A DNA stretch of 64,000 nt from Bacillus mojavensis RO-H-1 = KCTC 3706 (GCF_000245335.1 NZ_JH600305.1:186001-250000); one strand, 5' to 3'; shown: positions 17,090 through 26,567, counted from the stretch's first letter. Numbers and translations are program-made. Notes: generated by a model not told the origin, from the letters alone.

Positions 17090-17297
17090 ATCAATTAATC
17101 ATCAAGATGATTATGAACAACGAGATAGCCCTCCAAGAAAATGATTTCTTGACAGCCTTACATTTATTCAATGCACGGCCAGCAAATAATACCGATGGGG
17201 TTTTATTTGCTTCGGCGACGCTCCCCTTTCAGCCTTTTTCTCAGAATCCATCTTTCTCCAAAGGCTTACTCTTGAAGTTCGCACCTCTATCTTCACC
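17052..17297 (-). promoter_or_regulatory. lysine riboswitch (L box) controlling lysC
   Basis: The minus strand holds the conserved L-box segments in order: GAGGTGCGAACTTCAAGAGTA, GGAGAAAGATGGATTCTGAG, AAGGCTGAAAGGGGAGCGTC, GCCGAAGC and GGCTGTCAAGAAATC, then the terminator at 17052-17089. Lysine binding favours the terminator. A TAATAT -10 element (17298-17303) lies directly before the aptamer, placing the start near 17291. Known for B. subtilis lysC. Confidence 0.93.
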
Positions 17298-17361
17298 ATA
17301 TTACACGATCTAATTATGAAATTAGTTCACATTTTATCAGAACTTTTTCAAAAGGACAACA

Positions 17362-19134
17362 TTATTTTTGCAATTTGTCATAAAGCAGCTGTGCCGGCGC
17401 TTCGGGAACCCCTGCTTTTTTGATGTCCTCAAGGCTTGCTTCCTTCATTTTTTTGACGGAACCGAAATGCTTTAACAGCATTTTCTTTCTTTTTTCTCCG
17501 ATACCCGGTATGTCGTCCAAAACAGATTGAAATGCGCTTTTCCCGCGGATCTGTCTGTGGAAGCTGATCGCAAATCGGTGCACCTCATCCTGAATGCGCT
17601 GAAGCAGGTAAAATTCCTGGCTGTTTCGTTCAAGGTAAACCGCCTCAAGCGGATCACCGATTAATAAGTTGGAGGTTCTGTGTTTATCATCCTTTGCCAA
17701 GCCGGCAATCGGGATGTCCAGGCCGAGTTCGTTTTCAACGACGTCACGGGCCGCGTTGATCTGGCCTTTCCCTCCGTCTATAATGATCAGATCAGGCAGC
17801 GGCAGGTTTTCACGAAGCACTCTCGTATATCTTCGTCTGACAACCTCTCTCATTGAGCCGTAATCATCTGGCCCTGTGACAGTTTTGATTTTGTACTTGC
17901 GGTATTCCTTTTTGTATGGTTTGCCATCGATGAACACAATCATCGCCGAAACCGGGTTAGTCCCTTGTATATTCGAGTTATCGAACGCTTCGATTCTGTG
18001 CGGGGTATAAATATTTAAGGCGTCTCCGAGTTTCTGCACAGCACCGAATGAACGCTCCTCGTCACGTTCGATTAAAGAGAATTTTTCTTTAAGCGCGATT
18101 TTTGCGTTTTTATGTGCCAGCATAAGCAATTCTTTCTTCGCCCCTTTTTTCGGCTGATGGACGTTTGTTTCCAACAGCTGCTCAATCATCGATTGATCAA
18201 CGCTGTCCGGCACTAAAATTTCCTTCGGCAGAAAATGGTTGTTTTTTGAATAGAACTGCCCGATGAAGGTAAGGAACTCTTCATCTGCTTCCTGATAAAG
18301 CGGAAACATGCTGACGTCACGTTCAATAAGCTTTCCTTGCCGTACGAAAAAGACCTGTACGCACATCCAGCCTTTATCATAAGCGTAAGCGAATACGTCA
18401 CGGTCGACTAAGTCGTTCATGGTCATTTTTTGTTTTTCCATCGTTGAATCGATATGAGCGATTTGGTCACGAAGTTCCTTTGCCCGTTCAAACTCAAGGT
18501 TCTCAGCCGCCTCAAGCATTTTCTCTTCAAGCTCTTTTTTGACGTCGTTATAGCCGCCCCTTAAGAAACGGGTAATGCTCTCTACCAGTTCTCTGTTTGT
18601 CTCTTCTGAAATGTCCTTTACACACGGAGCGAGACATTGTCCGAGGTGATAATAAAGGCACACTCTGTCCGGAAGCTTGGAGCATTTTCTGAGAGGGTAG
18701 AGACGGTCGAGCAGCTTTTTTGTCTCCCTTGCGGCCTGCACATTCGGATACGGTCCGAAATAGCGCCCTTTGTCTTTTTTGACGTTGCGGGTGACAATCA
18801 GCCTTGGGTGGCGTTCATGGGTAAGTTTTATAAAAGGATAGGTTTTATCGTCTTTCAGCATGACGTTATATTTCGGATCATGCTTTTTAATCAAGTTCAT
18901 TTCTAAAATAAGCGCTTCAAGATTGGAGGACGTCACGATATATTCAAAATCCTCAATTTCCGTCACAAGCCTCTGTGTTTTTGCGTCATGAGAGCCGGTA
19001 AAGTAGGAGCGCACTCTGTTTTTCAGCACTTTTGCTTTTCCTACGTAGATCACTGTCTGCTGACGGTCCTTCATTAAGTAACACCCTGGCTGATCGGGAA
19101 GGAGGGCGAGTTTTTCTTTCAGTTGTTTGTTCAT
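17362..19134 (-). CDS. uvrC: excinuclease ABC subunit C
   Basis: Makes both incisions in nucleotide excision repair with UvrB. The 590-residue protein has an N-terminal GIY-YIG nuclease ([24 protein letters not shown], 18-42), a cysteine-rich segment ([22 protein letters not shown], about 155-175), a UVR domain ([15 protein letters not shown], about 220), an RNase H-like second nuclease ([21 protein letters not shown] and [10 protein letters not shown], about 370-470) and C-terminal HhH motifs ([18 protein letters not shown]). ATG start. Intact. Confidence 0.97.
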   Translation of the reverse strand: MNKQLKEKLALLPDQPGCYLMKDRQQTVIYVGKAKVLKNRVRSYFTGSHDAKTQRLVTEIEDFEYIVTSSNLEALILEMNLIKKHDPKYNVMLKDDKTYPFIKLTHERHPRLIVTRNVKKDKGRYFGPYPNVQAARETKKLLDRLYPLRKCSKLPDRVCLYYHLGQCLAPCVKDISEETNRELVESITRFLRGGYNDVKKELEEKMLEAAENLEFERAKELRDQIAHIDSTMEKQKMTMNDLVDRDVFAYAYDKGWMCVQVFFVRQGKLIERDVSMFPLYQEADEEFLTFIGQFYSKNNHFLPKEILVPDSVDQSMIEQLLETNVHQPKKGAKKELLMLAHKNAKIALKEKFSLIERDEERSFGAVQKLGDALNIYTPHRIEAFDNSNIQGTNPVSAMIVFIDGKPYKKEYRKYKIKTVTGPDDYGSMREVVRRRYTRVLRENLPLPDLIIIDGGKGQINAARDVVENELGLDIPIAGLAKDDKHRTSNLLIGDPLEAVYLERNSQEFYLLQRIQDEVHRFAISFHRQIRGKSAFQSVLDDIPGIGEKRKKMLLKHFGSVKKMKEASLEDIKKAGVPEAPAQLLYDKLQK

Positions 19135-19215
19135 ATGTTACCCTTCCTTATATTTAGTCCTTTGCTTCCAGTTTAACACGAACAGGTGTTTTTCTCCATG
19201 ATTCACGATTGGCGA

Positions 19216-19249
19216 ATAAAAAAAGCGATCCCTCAATTGGAATCGCTCT
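19216..19249 (-). terminator. terminator of trxA
   Basis: AGCGATTCC-AATT-GAGGGATCGCT followed by TTTTTTTATTC on the minus strand, about 20 bases after the trxA stop. Confidence 0.85.
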
Positions 19250-19269
19250 GGCATGTAAGCAGCCGAAAA

Positions 19270-19584
19270 TTAAAGATGTTTGTTTACAAGCTCTTGAAGC
19301 GCTTCTTTCGGTTTGAAGCCGACAGATGTTTCAACAACTTCTCCGTCTTTTAAGACAAGAAGTGTCGGGATGCTCATAACGCCGTATTTGCCGGCTGTTT
19401 CTTGGTTCTCATCTACATCGATTTTCACGATTTTTAGTTTGTCGCCCATTTCTTGATCCAATTCTTCAAGAACAGGTGCAATCATTTTACAAGGTCCGCA
19501 CCAAGGGGCCCAGAAATCAGCCAGTACGACGCCTTCGCTTGTTTCAGCTGAGAAAGATTGATCAGTTGCTTTTACGATAGCCAT
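19270..19584 (-). CDS. trxA: thioredoxin
   Basis: The 104-residue main cytosolic disulfide reductase, essential in B. subtilis. Active site W-C-G-P-C with Cys29 and Cys32, cis-Pro loop SIPTLLV (about 74) and the [13 protein letters not shown]-terminal helix. Upstream on the minus strand are a SigA-like -10 TATACT (19620-19625) and a SigB-like pair ATTTAA (19650-19655) and GGGAGA (19629-19634) with a 15-bp spacer, consistent with the dual vegetative and stress control known for trxA. Intact. Confidence 0.97.
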
Positions 19585-19628
19585 TATTGAATTCCTCCAA
19601 TTGTGAAATGATGATTTTTAGTATAGCA

Positions 19629-19655
19629 TCTCCCATTCGTTCACGCTATTTAAAT
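19629..19655 (-). promoter_or_regulatory. candidate SigB promoter of trxA
   Basis: ATTTAA-N15-GGGAGA on the minus strand matches the SigB consensus imperfectly. trxA is known to have a SigB-dependent promoter; the exact site is inferred. Confidence 0.45.
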
Positions 19656-19716
19656 GCTTATAAATTATTTTTTCCTGATCACAATCGGTTTACTCATAGA
19701 ATGGGGCATTTCGAAA

Positions 19717-19788
19717 TTAAAACACGAATCTGATAATCGCTCCGATCACCACAATTGCGCCGATGATCATTAAAATTGTACGAAGCAT
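19717..19788 (-). CDS. 23-residue hydrophobic peptide (candidate small membrane protein)
   Basis: An ATG preceded by AGAAGGGATG opens a 23-codon frame: M-L-R-T, then a hydrophobic stretch rich in Ile and Val with two glycines, then I-R-F-V-F and TAA. It would form one transmembrane helix. It sits in a 310-base gap between trxA and xsa that otherwise holds only the trxA promoter and xsa terminator. No homologue recognised by name; the call rests on start signal, composition and placement. Confidence 0.5.
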   Translation of the reverse strand: MLRTILMIIGAIVVIGAIIRFVF

Positions 19789-19851
19789 AGGACAACATCC
19801 CTTCTATAACCGTCATATACTTTACCATGCCCTTTCGGAGCTGTTTCAAAA

Positions 19852-19896
19852 CAAAAAAGAGCGCTGTCCTCTAATGGATCGGCGCTCCTTTTTTTG
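19852..19896 (-). terminator. terminator of xsa
   Basis: GGAGCGCC-GATCC...GGACAGCGCTC followed by TTTTTTGTTTT on the minus strand, beginning at the xsa stop. Confidence 0.85.
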
Positions 19897-19897
19897 G

Positions 19898-21385
19898 TTA
19901 AGAATCAGTCCGTAATGTGAGTAAGACAACTGCCATTGGCGGCAGCTTTGCTTTCAATTTGTTTTTATTTACAGAATAACGGCTGAACGATTCAGGTTTT
20001 ACGTGCTCCGGGTCATCAAACGTGTTATGGGCGTTCATCTTCTCCGCAGTCAGGATAACGCCCGAATGATCCACAGTCTTGTGAAGACCTCTCAGCTCAA
20101 TCTCCACCTCTGCTTTATTTTGATGATCAATGTTACAGATGCTGACGTTTATATCGCCTTCCGCATTTCTTGATGCCGACACACTGATTTGAGGCAGCGT
20201 TTCTCCCTTCCATTCATAGTCAGCGGACGTTGTTTCAGTATCTAAAAGAGAGGCATCCTGATGTACCTTAAACATATCAAACACATGGTATGTCGGCGTT
20301 AATAGCATTCGTTCCCCCTCAGTCAGAATCATAGCTTGAAGAACATTTACCGTCTGCGCGATGTTGGTCATTTGCACCCGGCGGCAATGCTGATGGAAAA
20401 TGTGAAAGTGAGAAGCTGCGACAAGCGCGTCACGAATCGTGTTTTGCTGATATAAAAAGCCTGGGTTCGTGCCTGGCTCAGGATCAAACCATGTGCCCCA
20501 TTCGTCAATAATCAGTCCGACCCGCTGCTCCGGATCGTACCGATCCATAATTGTGCCGTGTTTTTGAATCAACTCATCAATGTATTTGGCCTTTTTCATT
20601 GTGATGAACCATTCGTCCTCTGTAAATTCTGTGGCCGATCCTTTGCCCTTCCAGAAATCTCCCGGAATCGTGTAATAGTGAAGACTTAGCCCGTCCATCA
20701 GGCCAGCTGCTTTTTTCATGAGCACGTCCGTCCAATTAAAATCATCAACGTTTGCACCGCCGGCAATTTTATAAATTTCATTGCCGCTGTAATTGCGGAC
20801 ATACGTTTGAAAACGGCGGTATAGATCGGCATAGTACTCTGGGTGCATATTGCCGCCGCAGCCCCAATTTTCATTACCCACTCCAAAATATTTCAACTTC
20901 CAAGGCTCTTCTTTTCCGTTTTGTCTTCTCCAGTCTGACATTGGCGTGCCTTCTTTAAAGGTCATATATTCGATCCATTCCGCCATTTCCTGAACTGTTC
21001 CGCTCCCTACATTGCCGCAAATGTAAGGTTCGCATTCAAGCAGCTCGCACAGCATCATAAATTCATGTGTCCCGAATTCATTTGATTCAACTGTGCCGCC
21101 CCAGTGAGTGTTGAGCATCGTCTTGCGGTCACCCACACCGTTGGCCCAATGATATTCATCCGCAAAGCAGCCGCCCGGCCATCGTAGGACAGGAATACGC
21201 AGCTGTTTCAGCGCTTCTAACACATCTTTTCTTATACCGTTTATATGAGGAATGCTTGATTCCGTTCCGACCCAAATCCCTTCATAAATCCCTCTTCCTA
21301 AATGCTCAGCAAAATGACCGTATATATTTTTGTTGATCGTTCCTTTTACAATATCCGTTTGAATCACTGCTGTATGTTCAGACAT
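19898..21385 (-). CDS. xsa: alpha-L-arabinofuranosidase Xsa (Abf2), GH51
   Basis: Intracellular enzyme that removes arabinofuranose from arabino-oligosaccharides. The 495-residue protein is a GH51 TIM barrel: [22 protein letters not shown] near the start, [19 protein letters not shown] (about 68-86), acid/base Glu in [10 protein letters not shown] (about 174) and nucleophile Glu in [12 protein letters not shown] (about 292), then a beta-sandwich C-terminus. It is a paralogue of abfA in this window. ATG start with AAGGAATG upstream. Transcribed alone under AraR and CcpA control (operators at 21497-21554, cre at 21468-21481). Intact. Confidence 0.94.
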   Translation of the reverse strand: MSEHTAVIQTDIVKGTINKNIYGHFAEHLGRGIYEGIWVGTESSIPHINGIRKDVLEALKQLRIPVLRWPGGCFADEYHWANGVGDRKTMLNTHWGGTVESNEFGTHEFMMLCELLECEPYICGNVGSGTVQEMAEWIEYMTFKEGTPMSDWRRQNGKEEPWKLKYFGVGNENWGCGGNMHPEYYADLYRRFQTYVRNYSGNEIYKIAGGANVDDFNWTDVLMKKAAGLMDGLSLHYYTIPGDFWKGKGSATEFTEDEWFITMKKAKYIDELIQKHGTIMDRYDPEQRVGLIIDEWGTWFDPEPGTNPGFLYQQNTIRDALVAASHFHIFHQHCRRVQMTNIAQTVNVLQAMILTEGERMLLTPTYHVFDMFKVHQDASLLDTETTSADYEWKGETLPQISVSASRNAEGDINVSICNIDHQNKAEVEIELRGLHKTVDHSGVILTAEKMNAHNTFDDPEHVKPESFSRYSVNKNKLKAKLPPMAVVLLTLRTDS

Positions 21386-21467
21386 GCTTGATCATTCCTT
21401 TCATACAAATATGAAAAGCACCACAGTCAAATATAGATTTGTGTTTGGACTGAGGAGTCAGCATGAA

Positions 21468-21481
21468 TGTAAGCGCTTTTA
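21468..21481. promoter_or_regulatory. CcpA-binding site (cre) of xsa
   Basis: TGTAAGCGCTTTTA matches 13 of 14 cre positions and lies between the promoter region and the xsa start, where CcpA would act as a roadblock or repressor. Confidence 0.65.
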
Positions 21482-21496
21482 AAGTAACCTTATTAT

Positions 21497-21512
21497 ATAT
21501 GTCCGTACATGT
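21497..21512. promoter_or_regulatory. AraR operator 1 of xsa
   Basis: ATATGTCCGTACATGT resembles the AraR consensus ATTTGTNCGTACAAAT. It overlaps a TTGACA hexamer (21510-21515, minus strand) and a TATAAT-like stretch, so AraR would cover the promoter. Confidence 0.65.
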
Positions 21513-21536
21513 CAACGACTTTTTTTGTTAATAATG

Positions 21537-21552
21537 ATTTGTACGTATGTAT
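21537..21552. promoter_or_regulatory. AraR operator 2 of xsa
   Basis: ATTTGTACGTATGTAT is a close match to the AraR consensus. Its centre is 40 bp from operator 1, about four helical turns, as in the paired operators of araA here (42 bp). It abuts the etfA terminator. Confidence 0.72.
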
Positions 21553-21555
21553 TTA

Positions 21556-21583
21556 AAAACCCCGAACTTCTGCAGTCCGGGGC
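21556..21583 (-). terminator. terminator of the lcfA-etfA operon
   Basis: CCCCGGACT-GCAG-AAGTTCGGGG followed by TTTTTAAAT on the minus strand, just after the etfA stop. Confidence 0.88.
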
Positions 21584-21589
21584 TTCCCT

Positions 21590-22567
21590 TTATGAGTGAA
21601 TATTCAGTTGTTTGAATTCTTCCGTCAGTAATGGGACGACTTCAAATAAATCGCCTACGATACCGTAATCAGCTATTTTAAAAATATCGGCTTCTGGATC
21701 TTTATTGATGGCGACAATCACCTTGCTGTTGGACATACCCGCCAAATGCTGGATAGCGCCTGAAATTCCGCAGGCGATATACAAATCGGGAGTGACAACT
21801 TTTCCGGTCTGTCCGATTTGGAGAGCATAGTCGCAATAATCAGCGTCACACGCCCCGCGTGAAGCGCCGACTGCTGCGCCCAGCACCTCGGCAAGCTCCT
21901 GCAACGGCTGAAAGCCTTCCTTGCTTTTTACTCCGCGGCCGCCCGCCACAATGATTTTCGCTTCAGAGAGATCAACGCCGTCCGCTGTTTTTTTGACGAT
22001 CTCTTGTATGACGGTACGGAGATCTGTAAGGGAAACTTCGATGCTTTCCATGCTGCCTGCCCGGCTGGTGTCTTTTTCTAACGCTTGAATGTTGTTGGGG
22101 CGAATCGTCACAAGCGTCATCGGATCCGTTGAAATGACGCGTTCAAATGCCTTCCCTGAGTAAATCGGTCTTGTAAAAACGACGTTTTCTCCGGTAACGC
22201 TTACATCTGTAGCGTCAGAAATCAATCCTGTTTGGAGCCGGGCTGCAAGCTTCGGCGACAGATCCTTCCCCATTGCAGTGTGTCCGCATACGACCGCATC
22301 AGGTGTTTCCTTTTCAATAATGGTTCGCATCACTTGGCTGTATCCGTCTGCCGTATATGCCTTAAGCTTTGGGTCCTCAGCTGTGAGAACTTTGTCTGCA
22401 CCGTAGTGGATAAGCTCCTCTGCATGCTGTGATACGTTTTCTCCTATAAGAACACCGATTACTTCTCCATCATCTGAAATGGTTCTTCCAGCGGAGATTG
22501 CTTCAAAGGTGACATTTCGCAGTTCTCCGTCACGCAGTTCTCCGAGTACGATCACTTTTTTTCCCAT
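21590..22567 (-). CDS. etfA: electron transfer flavoprotein alpha subunit
   Basis: With EtfB accepts electrons from acyl-CoA dehydrogenases and passes them to the quinone pool. The 325-residue protein has the N-terminal adenine-nucleotide fold and the C-terminal FAD domain (about 200-325): IIVAGGRGVKSKEGFQPLQELAEVL, GASRGACDADYC, QIGQTGKVVTPDLYIACGISGAIQHLAGM and the FAD signature VIVAINKDPEADIFKIADYGIVGDLFEVVPLL. Last gene of the fatty-acid operon, 35 bases after etfB. Intact. Confidence 0.96.
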   Translation of the reverse strand: MGKKVIVLGELRDGELRNVTFEAISAGRTISDDGEVIGVLIGENVSQHAEELIHYGADKVLTAEDPKLKAYTADGYSQVMRTIIEKETPDAVVCGHTAMGKDLSPKLAARLQTGLISDATDVSVTGENVVFTRPIYSGKAFERVISTDPMTLVTIRPNNIQALEKDTSRAGSMESIEVSLTDLRTVIQEIVKKTADGVDLSEAKIIVAGGRGVKSKEGFQPLQELAEVLGAAVGASRGACDADYCDYALQIGQTGKVVTPDLYIACGISGAIQHLAGMSNSKVIVAINKDPEADIFKIADYGIVGDLFEVVPLLTEEFKQLNIHS

Positions 22568-22602
22568 TCTAACATCCCCCTGTTTCTTTGAATGTGCAAG
22601 CG

Positions 22603-23376
22603 CTAAATGACTTTCGCCTCGCTGCGGAGCAATGATACAAGCTCTTTTGCCTGTTCGGCAGAATCACCCTGGAGAAGCTTCCCGGCTTCTTTTTTCGGCG
22701 GCAGAAAACGTTCAATTGTTTTCATTTTTGGTTCAGCATCTTCTTCATCTAAGTCCAGATCATCCAGCTCAAGCTCTTCAAGCGGTTTTTTCTTGGCTTT
22801 CATAATTCCCGGAAGCGATGGGTAGCGAGGTTCATTTAAGCCTTGCTGAGCTGTGACAAGCAAAGGGAGAGTCGTTTTGATTTTTTCAACATCCCCTTCA
22901 ACGTCCCTTTCTGCTTCTGCGTCACTTCCATTGATATCGAGTTTAGTAATCGTCGTGATGCACGGAATGTCTAGAAGCTCAGCCAGACGTGGCGCCACTT
23001 GTCCTGAGCCTCCATCGATCGCGACATTTCCGCCGAGAATGAGGTCAAACTCCTGATCCTTCATATAGTGGTATAAAACTTGAGAAATGGAATACTGGTC
23101 GGGTTCTTCGAGATCATCTTCTATGTTGATTAAAACGGCTTGGTCACATCCCATGGCAAGCGCTGTGCGCAGCTCCTTTTCCGCTTCTTCGCCGCCGACA
23201 GTAACAACAGTGATGGTGCCGCCGTGTTTTTCCTTCAGCTGAATAGCTTCTTCAATCGCGTACTCATCGTACGGATTGATAATCCATTCAGCTCCGTCAT
23301 CTTGAATCTTTCCCGCGTCAATGACGATTTTTTCTTCTGTGTCAAACGTCCGTTTCATCAGTACAAATAGATTCAT
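22603..23376 (-). CDS. etfB: electron transfer flavoprotein beta subunit
   Basis: Partner of EtfA, binding AMP. The 257-residue protein begins MNLFVLMKRTFDTEEK and shows NPYDEYAIEEAIQLKEKHGG, the signature GGNVAIDGGSGQVAPRLAELLDIPCIT (about 115-140) and an acidic insert (LDLDEEDAEP, about 215). I start at the second ATG, eight bases after GGGG; the ATG two codons upstream sits too close to it. Lies between fadB (14-base gap) and etfA. Intact. Confidence 0.95.
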   Translation of the reverse strand: MNLFVLMKRTFDTEEKIVIDAGKIQDDGAEWIINPYDEYAIEEAIQLKEKHGGTITVVTVGGEEAEKELRTALAMGCDQAVLINIEDDLEEPDQYSISQVLYHYMKDQEFDLILGGNVAIDGGSGQVAPRLAELLDIPCITTITKLDINGSDAEAERDVEGDVEKIKTTLPLLVTAQQGLNEPRYPSLPGIMKAKKKPLEELELDDLDLDEEDAEPKMKTIERFLPPKKEAGKLLQGDSAEQAKELVSLLRSEAKVI

Positions 23377-23390
23377 GATCATATCCCCTT

Positions 23391-24167
23391 TTATTCGCCT
23401 TTGAACTGAGGCTTTCTTTTTTCGAGAAATGCCTGAATGCCTTCCTTGGCGTCCTCCGACTCAAACGCTTCTCCAAACCGCTTTGCTTCAAGCTTTAAGC
23501 TGCCTTCATAGGAATACACCTTGTTTGTATAGAGAAGCTCAAGCAGAGACGCCATCGTTTGCGGGCTTTTTTCTGCAAATTTGGCGGCAAGCGTTTTCGC
23601 TTTTTCAAGCACTTCTGCTTCATCTTTTGCTCCAATTGTCACAAGTCCGAGGTCAAGCGCTTCTTTTCCCGATATCGGTTCTCCTGATCCAATGAGTTCC
23701 AATGCTTTTGCTGTACCAATGTATCGCGGGAGCCGCTGTGTTCCGGCAAAACCGGGAATAATGCCGAGGTTAAGCTCCGGCAGCCCCAGCTTGGCATCTT
23801 CTGCCGCGATTCTGATATGGCAGGACATTGCAAGTTCCAGCCCGCCGCCGAGGGCAGCTCCGTGAATCGCCGCGATAATTGGTTTTGGAAAGCTCTCAAT
23901 TCTCTCCATCAGCTGCTGGCCTCGTTCAGCCAGCAGTGAGGAATCCTCACTGTTTCTTAGTGATGTAAATTCTTTGATATCAGCGCCGGCGGAGAAAAAC
24001 CTTCCCTCGCCGTGAATAACAATGCATCGCACGCCGGCATCTGTTTCACACTGATCTAGACAGGAGGACAGTTCTTCTAATATACGGCTGGAAAGCGCGT
24101 TTGCCGGCGGATTGTGAATGGTCATAACTGCAACAAATTGATCAACTGCGAGTGATATTGCATTCAT
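23391..24167 (-). CDS. fadB: enoyl-CoA hydratase FadB (YsiB)
   Basis: Hydrates enoyl-CoA in beta-oxidation. The 258-residue crotonase has the oxyanion-hole segments FSAGADIKEF (about 57-66) and IHGAALGGGLELAMSCHIRIA (about 100-120), the catalytic glutamates near there and in PELNLGIIPGFAGTQRLPR (about 131-149), and a C-terminal FLEKRKPQFKG. ATG preceded by AAAGGAG. 14 bases after fadR. Intact. Confidence 0.94.
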   Translation of the reverse strand: MNAISLAVDQFVAVMTIHNPPANALSSRILEELSSCLDQCETDAGVRCIVIHGEGRFFSAGADIKEFTSLRNSEDSSLLAERGQQLMERIESFPKPIIAAIHGAALGGGLELAMSCHIRIAAEDAKLGLPELNLGIIPGFAGTQRLPRYIGTAKALELIGSGEPISGKEALDLGLVTIGAKDEAEVLEKAKTLAAKFAEKSPQTMASLLELLYTNKVYSYEGSLKLEAKRFGEAFESEDAKEGIQAFLEKRKPQFKGE

Positions 24168-24181
24168 AGGACAGAACTCCT

Positions 24182-24766
24182 TTACTTATTGTGAATTCCG
24201 GATACCAGTAATTCTAAAACACTGTCTGACAAAGCAGCCAGATCATACTTTTGATCATTCATCACCCAGGTCGTCACGGTTTCGTCAATCGTTCCAAAAA
24301 TCATCTGCCGGGCGAGACGGACATCAAGGCCTTCTTTTAACTCGCCTGATTTTATTCCTTCCGTCAGAATGCTGTCTAAAATATTTAAGTAGCCTTTTAA
24401 TATTTCATTAATTTTCTGCCGGAGCTCCAAATTGGATTGGCGGAGCTCAAGCTGAGTGACAATAGCGAGGTTATGGTCGCCCGCCAAAAGTGAGAAGTGT
24501 TTTGAAATCACGAGCGCCAATTTCTCTTTTGCTGTTGCCTTTTCTTTTATGTCCTCTTCCATCCGCTCAATGAATTGGCCCATTTTTTCTTTAAACAGAG
24601 AAATTAAAATGTCTTCTTTATTTTTAAAATAAAGATAGATGGTGCCGTCCGCTACTCCGGCTTGTTTGGCGATTTTAGATACCTGTGACTGGTGGTAGCC
24701 GTTTTCCGCAATGACTTCAACTGCTGCATCAATGATCTGCATATACTTTGGCCGTTTTTGCTTCAA
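24182..24766 (-). CDS. fadR: TetR-family repressor of fatty-acid degradation FadR (YsiA)
   Basis: Represses beta-oxidation genes; long-chain acyl-CoA releases it. The 194-residue protein has the TetR helix-turn-helix at 20-45 (QSQVSKIAKQAGVADGTIYLYFKNKEDIL) and an all-helical acyl-CoA pocket. Start is TTG (MKQKRPK), following GGAAGG and eleven bases; an upstream ATG is out of frame. A FadR-type box lies just upstream together with a promoter, so it is autoregulated. Intact. Confidence 0.93.
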   Translation of the reverse strand: MKQKRPKYMQIIDAAVEVIAENGYHQSQVSKIAKQAGVADGTIYLYFKNKEDILISLFKEKMGQFIERMEEDIKEKATAKEKLALVISKHFSLLAGDHNLAIVTQLELRQSNLELRQKINEILKGYLNILDSILTEGIKSGELKEGLDVRLARQMIFGTIDETVTTWVMNDQKYDLAALSDSVLELLVSGIHNK

Positions 24767-24790
24767 TTTTCATCGTTCCTTCCTATATAA

Positions 24791-24810
24791 ATGAATGACT
24801 ATTCATTCAT
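24791..24810. promoter_or_regulatory. FadR operator in the lcfA-fadR gap
   Basis: ATGAATGACTATTCATTCAT is a near-perfect inverted repeat matching the FadR box (TGAATGAnTAnTCATTCA type). It covers the start point of the fadR promoter at 24817-24845. The only such box I see in the operon. Confidence 0.85.
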
Positions 24811-24816
24811 AATTTT

Positions 24817-24845
24817 ATGATAAGAAGGATTTTCCGCTTTGTCAA
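24817..24845 (-). promoter_or_regulatory. SigA promoter of fadR
   Basis: Minus strand TTGACA (24840-24845), 17-bp spacer, TATCAT (24817-24822), between lcfA and fadR; the FadR box follows immediately. Confidence 0.8.
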
Positions 24846-24884
24846 GTTTATTCATTAATGTTCTCTTTTTCATGGCTCTATTTA

Positions 24885-26567
24885 TTACTTGATATGATGA
24901 TTTTCGGTTTCTTCTTCAAGTAAACGCCTTCTTAAAATTTTCCCAACCGCTGTTTTCGGGAGCTCTTTTCTGAATTCATAGGCTTTCGGCACTTTATAGG
25001 GTGCAAGACGGGCTCTGGCGAAAGCGTCCAGCTCTGCTGCATCGGCTTGTGCGCCTTTCTTTAACACGACAAACGCCTTTACCGTTTCCCCTCTGTACGA
25101 ATCAGGCACGCCTGCAACGACAATTTCCTGAATCGCTTCATGTTCGTACAGCGCTTCTTCAACTTCACGCGGGTAAATATTGTAGCCGCCCGCGATAATA
25201 ATGTCCTTCTTCCGGTCGGCTATATAGAAAAATCCATCTTCATCCATATAGCCCATGTCCCCAGTGAAGAGCCATCCGTCCCTTAAGACTGCAGCCGTTT
25301 CCTCCGGCTTGTTCCAGTATCCCTTCATGACCTGCGGGCCTTTTACGATGATCTCACCATGCTCATACGGAGCGGCAAAATGGCCAGTCTCCTCAGAGTA
25401 AATGGCTGCGTCTGTATTCGGCCAGGGACAGCCGATACTGCCGGGTTTGTTTTTCCCCCAGATAAAATTAGCGTGTGTCACCGGAGATGCCTCGGATAAA
25501 CCATATCCCTCCACAAGATTTCCGCCAGTCACCTTTTCAAATTGCTGCTTCACCTCAACAGGGAGAGCGGCTGATCCGCTGAGGCAGCTTTTAATAGATG
25601 ACAGATCGTATTGCTGTAATTGAGGATGATGCAAGAGGCCAATATAAATCGTCGGCGCGCCTGGGAACAGTGTCGGTTTTTGTTTATCGATAATTTTGAG
25701 CGTGTGCAGCGGATCAAACTTGGGAAGCAGGATCATTTCAAATCCTTGTTTAATCGAATAATTCATCACGGCTGTCAGCCCATAGACATGAAAAAACGGG
25801 ACTATGCCAAGCACTTTTTCATCGCCTTCTTTTACGTTGTACATCCATGCCGCACACATTTCGGTATTGGCTAAAATATTTCTGTGCGTAAGCATGACTC
25901 CTTTTGGCGCTCCCGTCGTTCCTCCGGTGTATTGCAGAACAGCGATATCATGCTCGGGGTCAATGTCCGGAATTGTGATTAGCTCTGTTTTTTCCCGCTT
26001 CATGCTCGAAGCAAAGGTATGAATATTGTCGTTTTCATCAAAGTCAATGTGCACTTTTTGTTTTTGCGTAAGCGGATAGAGAATATTTTTTGGAAACGGC
26101 AAATAGTCTTTTATACTCGTCACCAAAATCTGATCTACAATTGATAACGTTTTCATTTTTATTGCCTTCGGGAAGAGCAAATCTAAGGTGATGATCACGC
26201 TGGCCTCTGCGTCTCTCAGCTGATATTCGAGCTCATGCTCGGTGTAAAGCGGGTTTGTCTGCACTACGATACCGCCGGCAAACAGCACCCCATAATAGGA
26301 AATGATGGATTGCGGACAGTTGGGCAGCATGACAGCCACTCTGTCTCCTTTTTGCAGGCCATTTTGCTGCAGAAAAGCTGCGAGTTTAAGAGCATCCGTC
26401 AAAATGTCATGAAAGGTGAGTTTTTTTCCGAAAAAAGATACGGCTGTTTTGTCAGGAAATCGTGCGGCGGAGTCTGTCAGGATGGATTGCAGGGTTTGGG
26501 TCGGCAACGGAAGCTCATGCGGGATATCTTCGGGATACTCGGCTAGCCACGGCTTTTGAGACTGCAT
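24885..26567 (-). CDS. lcfA: long-chain acyl-CoA synthetase LcfA
   Basis: Activates fatty acids to acyl-CoA through an acyl-adenylate. The 560-residue enzyme has the AMP-binding P-loop YTGGTTGAPKGVMLTH (about 210-225), VEGYGLSEASPV (about 355-366), GWLFTGDMGYMDEDGFFYIADRKKDIIIAGGYNIYPREVEEAL (about 435-475) and the catalytic Lys in LPKTAVGKILRRRL (about 535). I start at MQSQKPW, preceded by GAAAGGGGAGG; an open frame continues 40 codons upstream through a T-rich terminator and is not coding. First gene of the lcfA-fadR-fadB-etfB-etfA set. Intact. Confidence 0.95.
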   Translation of the reverse strand: MQSQKPWLAEYPEDIPHELPLPTQTLQSILTDSAARFPDKTAVSFFGKKLTFHDILTDALKLAAFLQQNGLQKGDRVAVMLPNCPQSIISYYGVLFAGGIVVQTNPLYTEHELEYQLRDAEASVIITLDLLFPKAIKMKTLSIVDQILVTSIKDYLPFPKNILYPLTQKQKVHIDFDENDNIHTFASSMKREKTELITIPDIDPEHDIAVLQYTGGTTGAPKGVMLTHRNILANTEMCAAWMYNVKEGDEKVLGIVPFFHVYGLTAVMNYSIKQGFEMILLPKFDPLHTLKIIDKQKPTLFPGAPTIYIGLLHHPQLQQYDLSSIKSCLSGSAALPVEVKQQFEKVTGGNLVEGYGLSEASPVTHANFIWGKNKPGSIGCPWPNTDAAIYSEETGHFAAPYEHGEIIVKGPQVMKGYWNKPEETAAVLRDGWLFTGDMGYMDEDGFFYIADRKKDIIIAGGYNIYPREVEEALYEHEAIQEIVVAGVPDSYRGETVKAFVVLKKGAQADAAELDAFARARLAPYKVPKAYEFRKELPKTAVGKILRRRLLEEETENHHIK

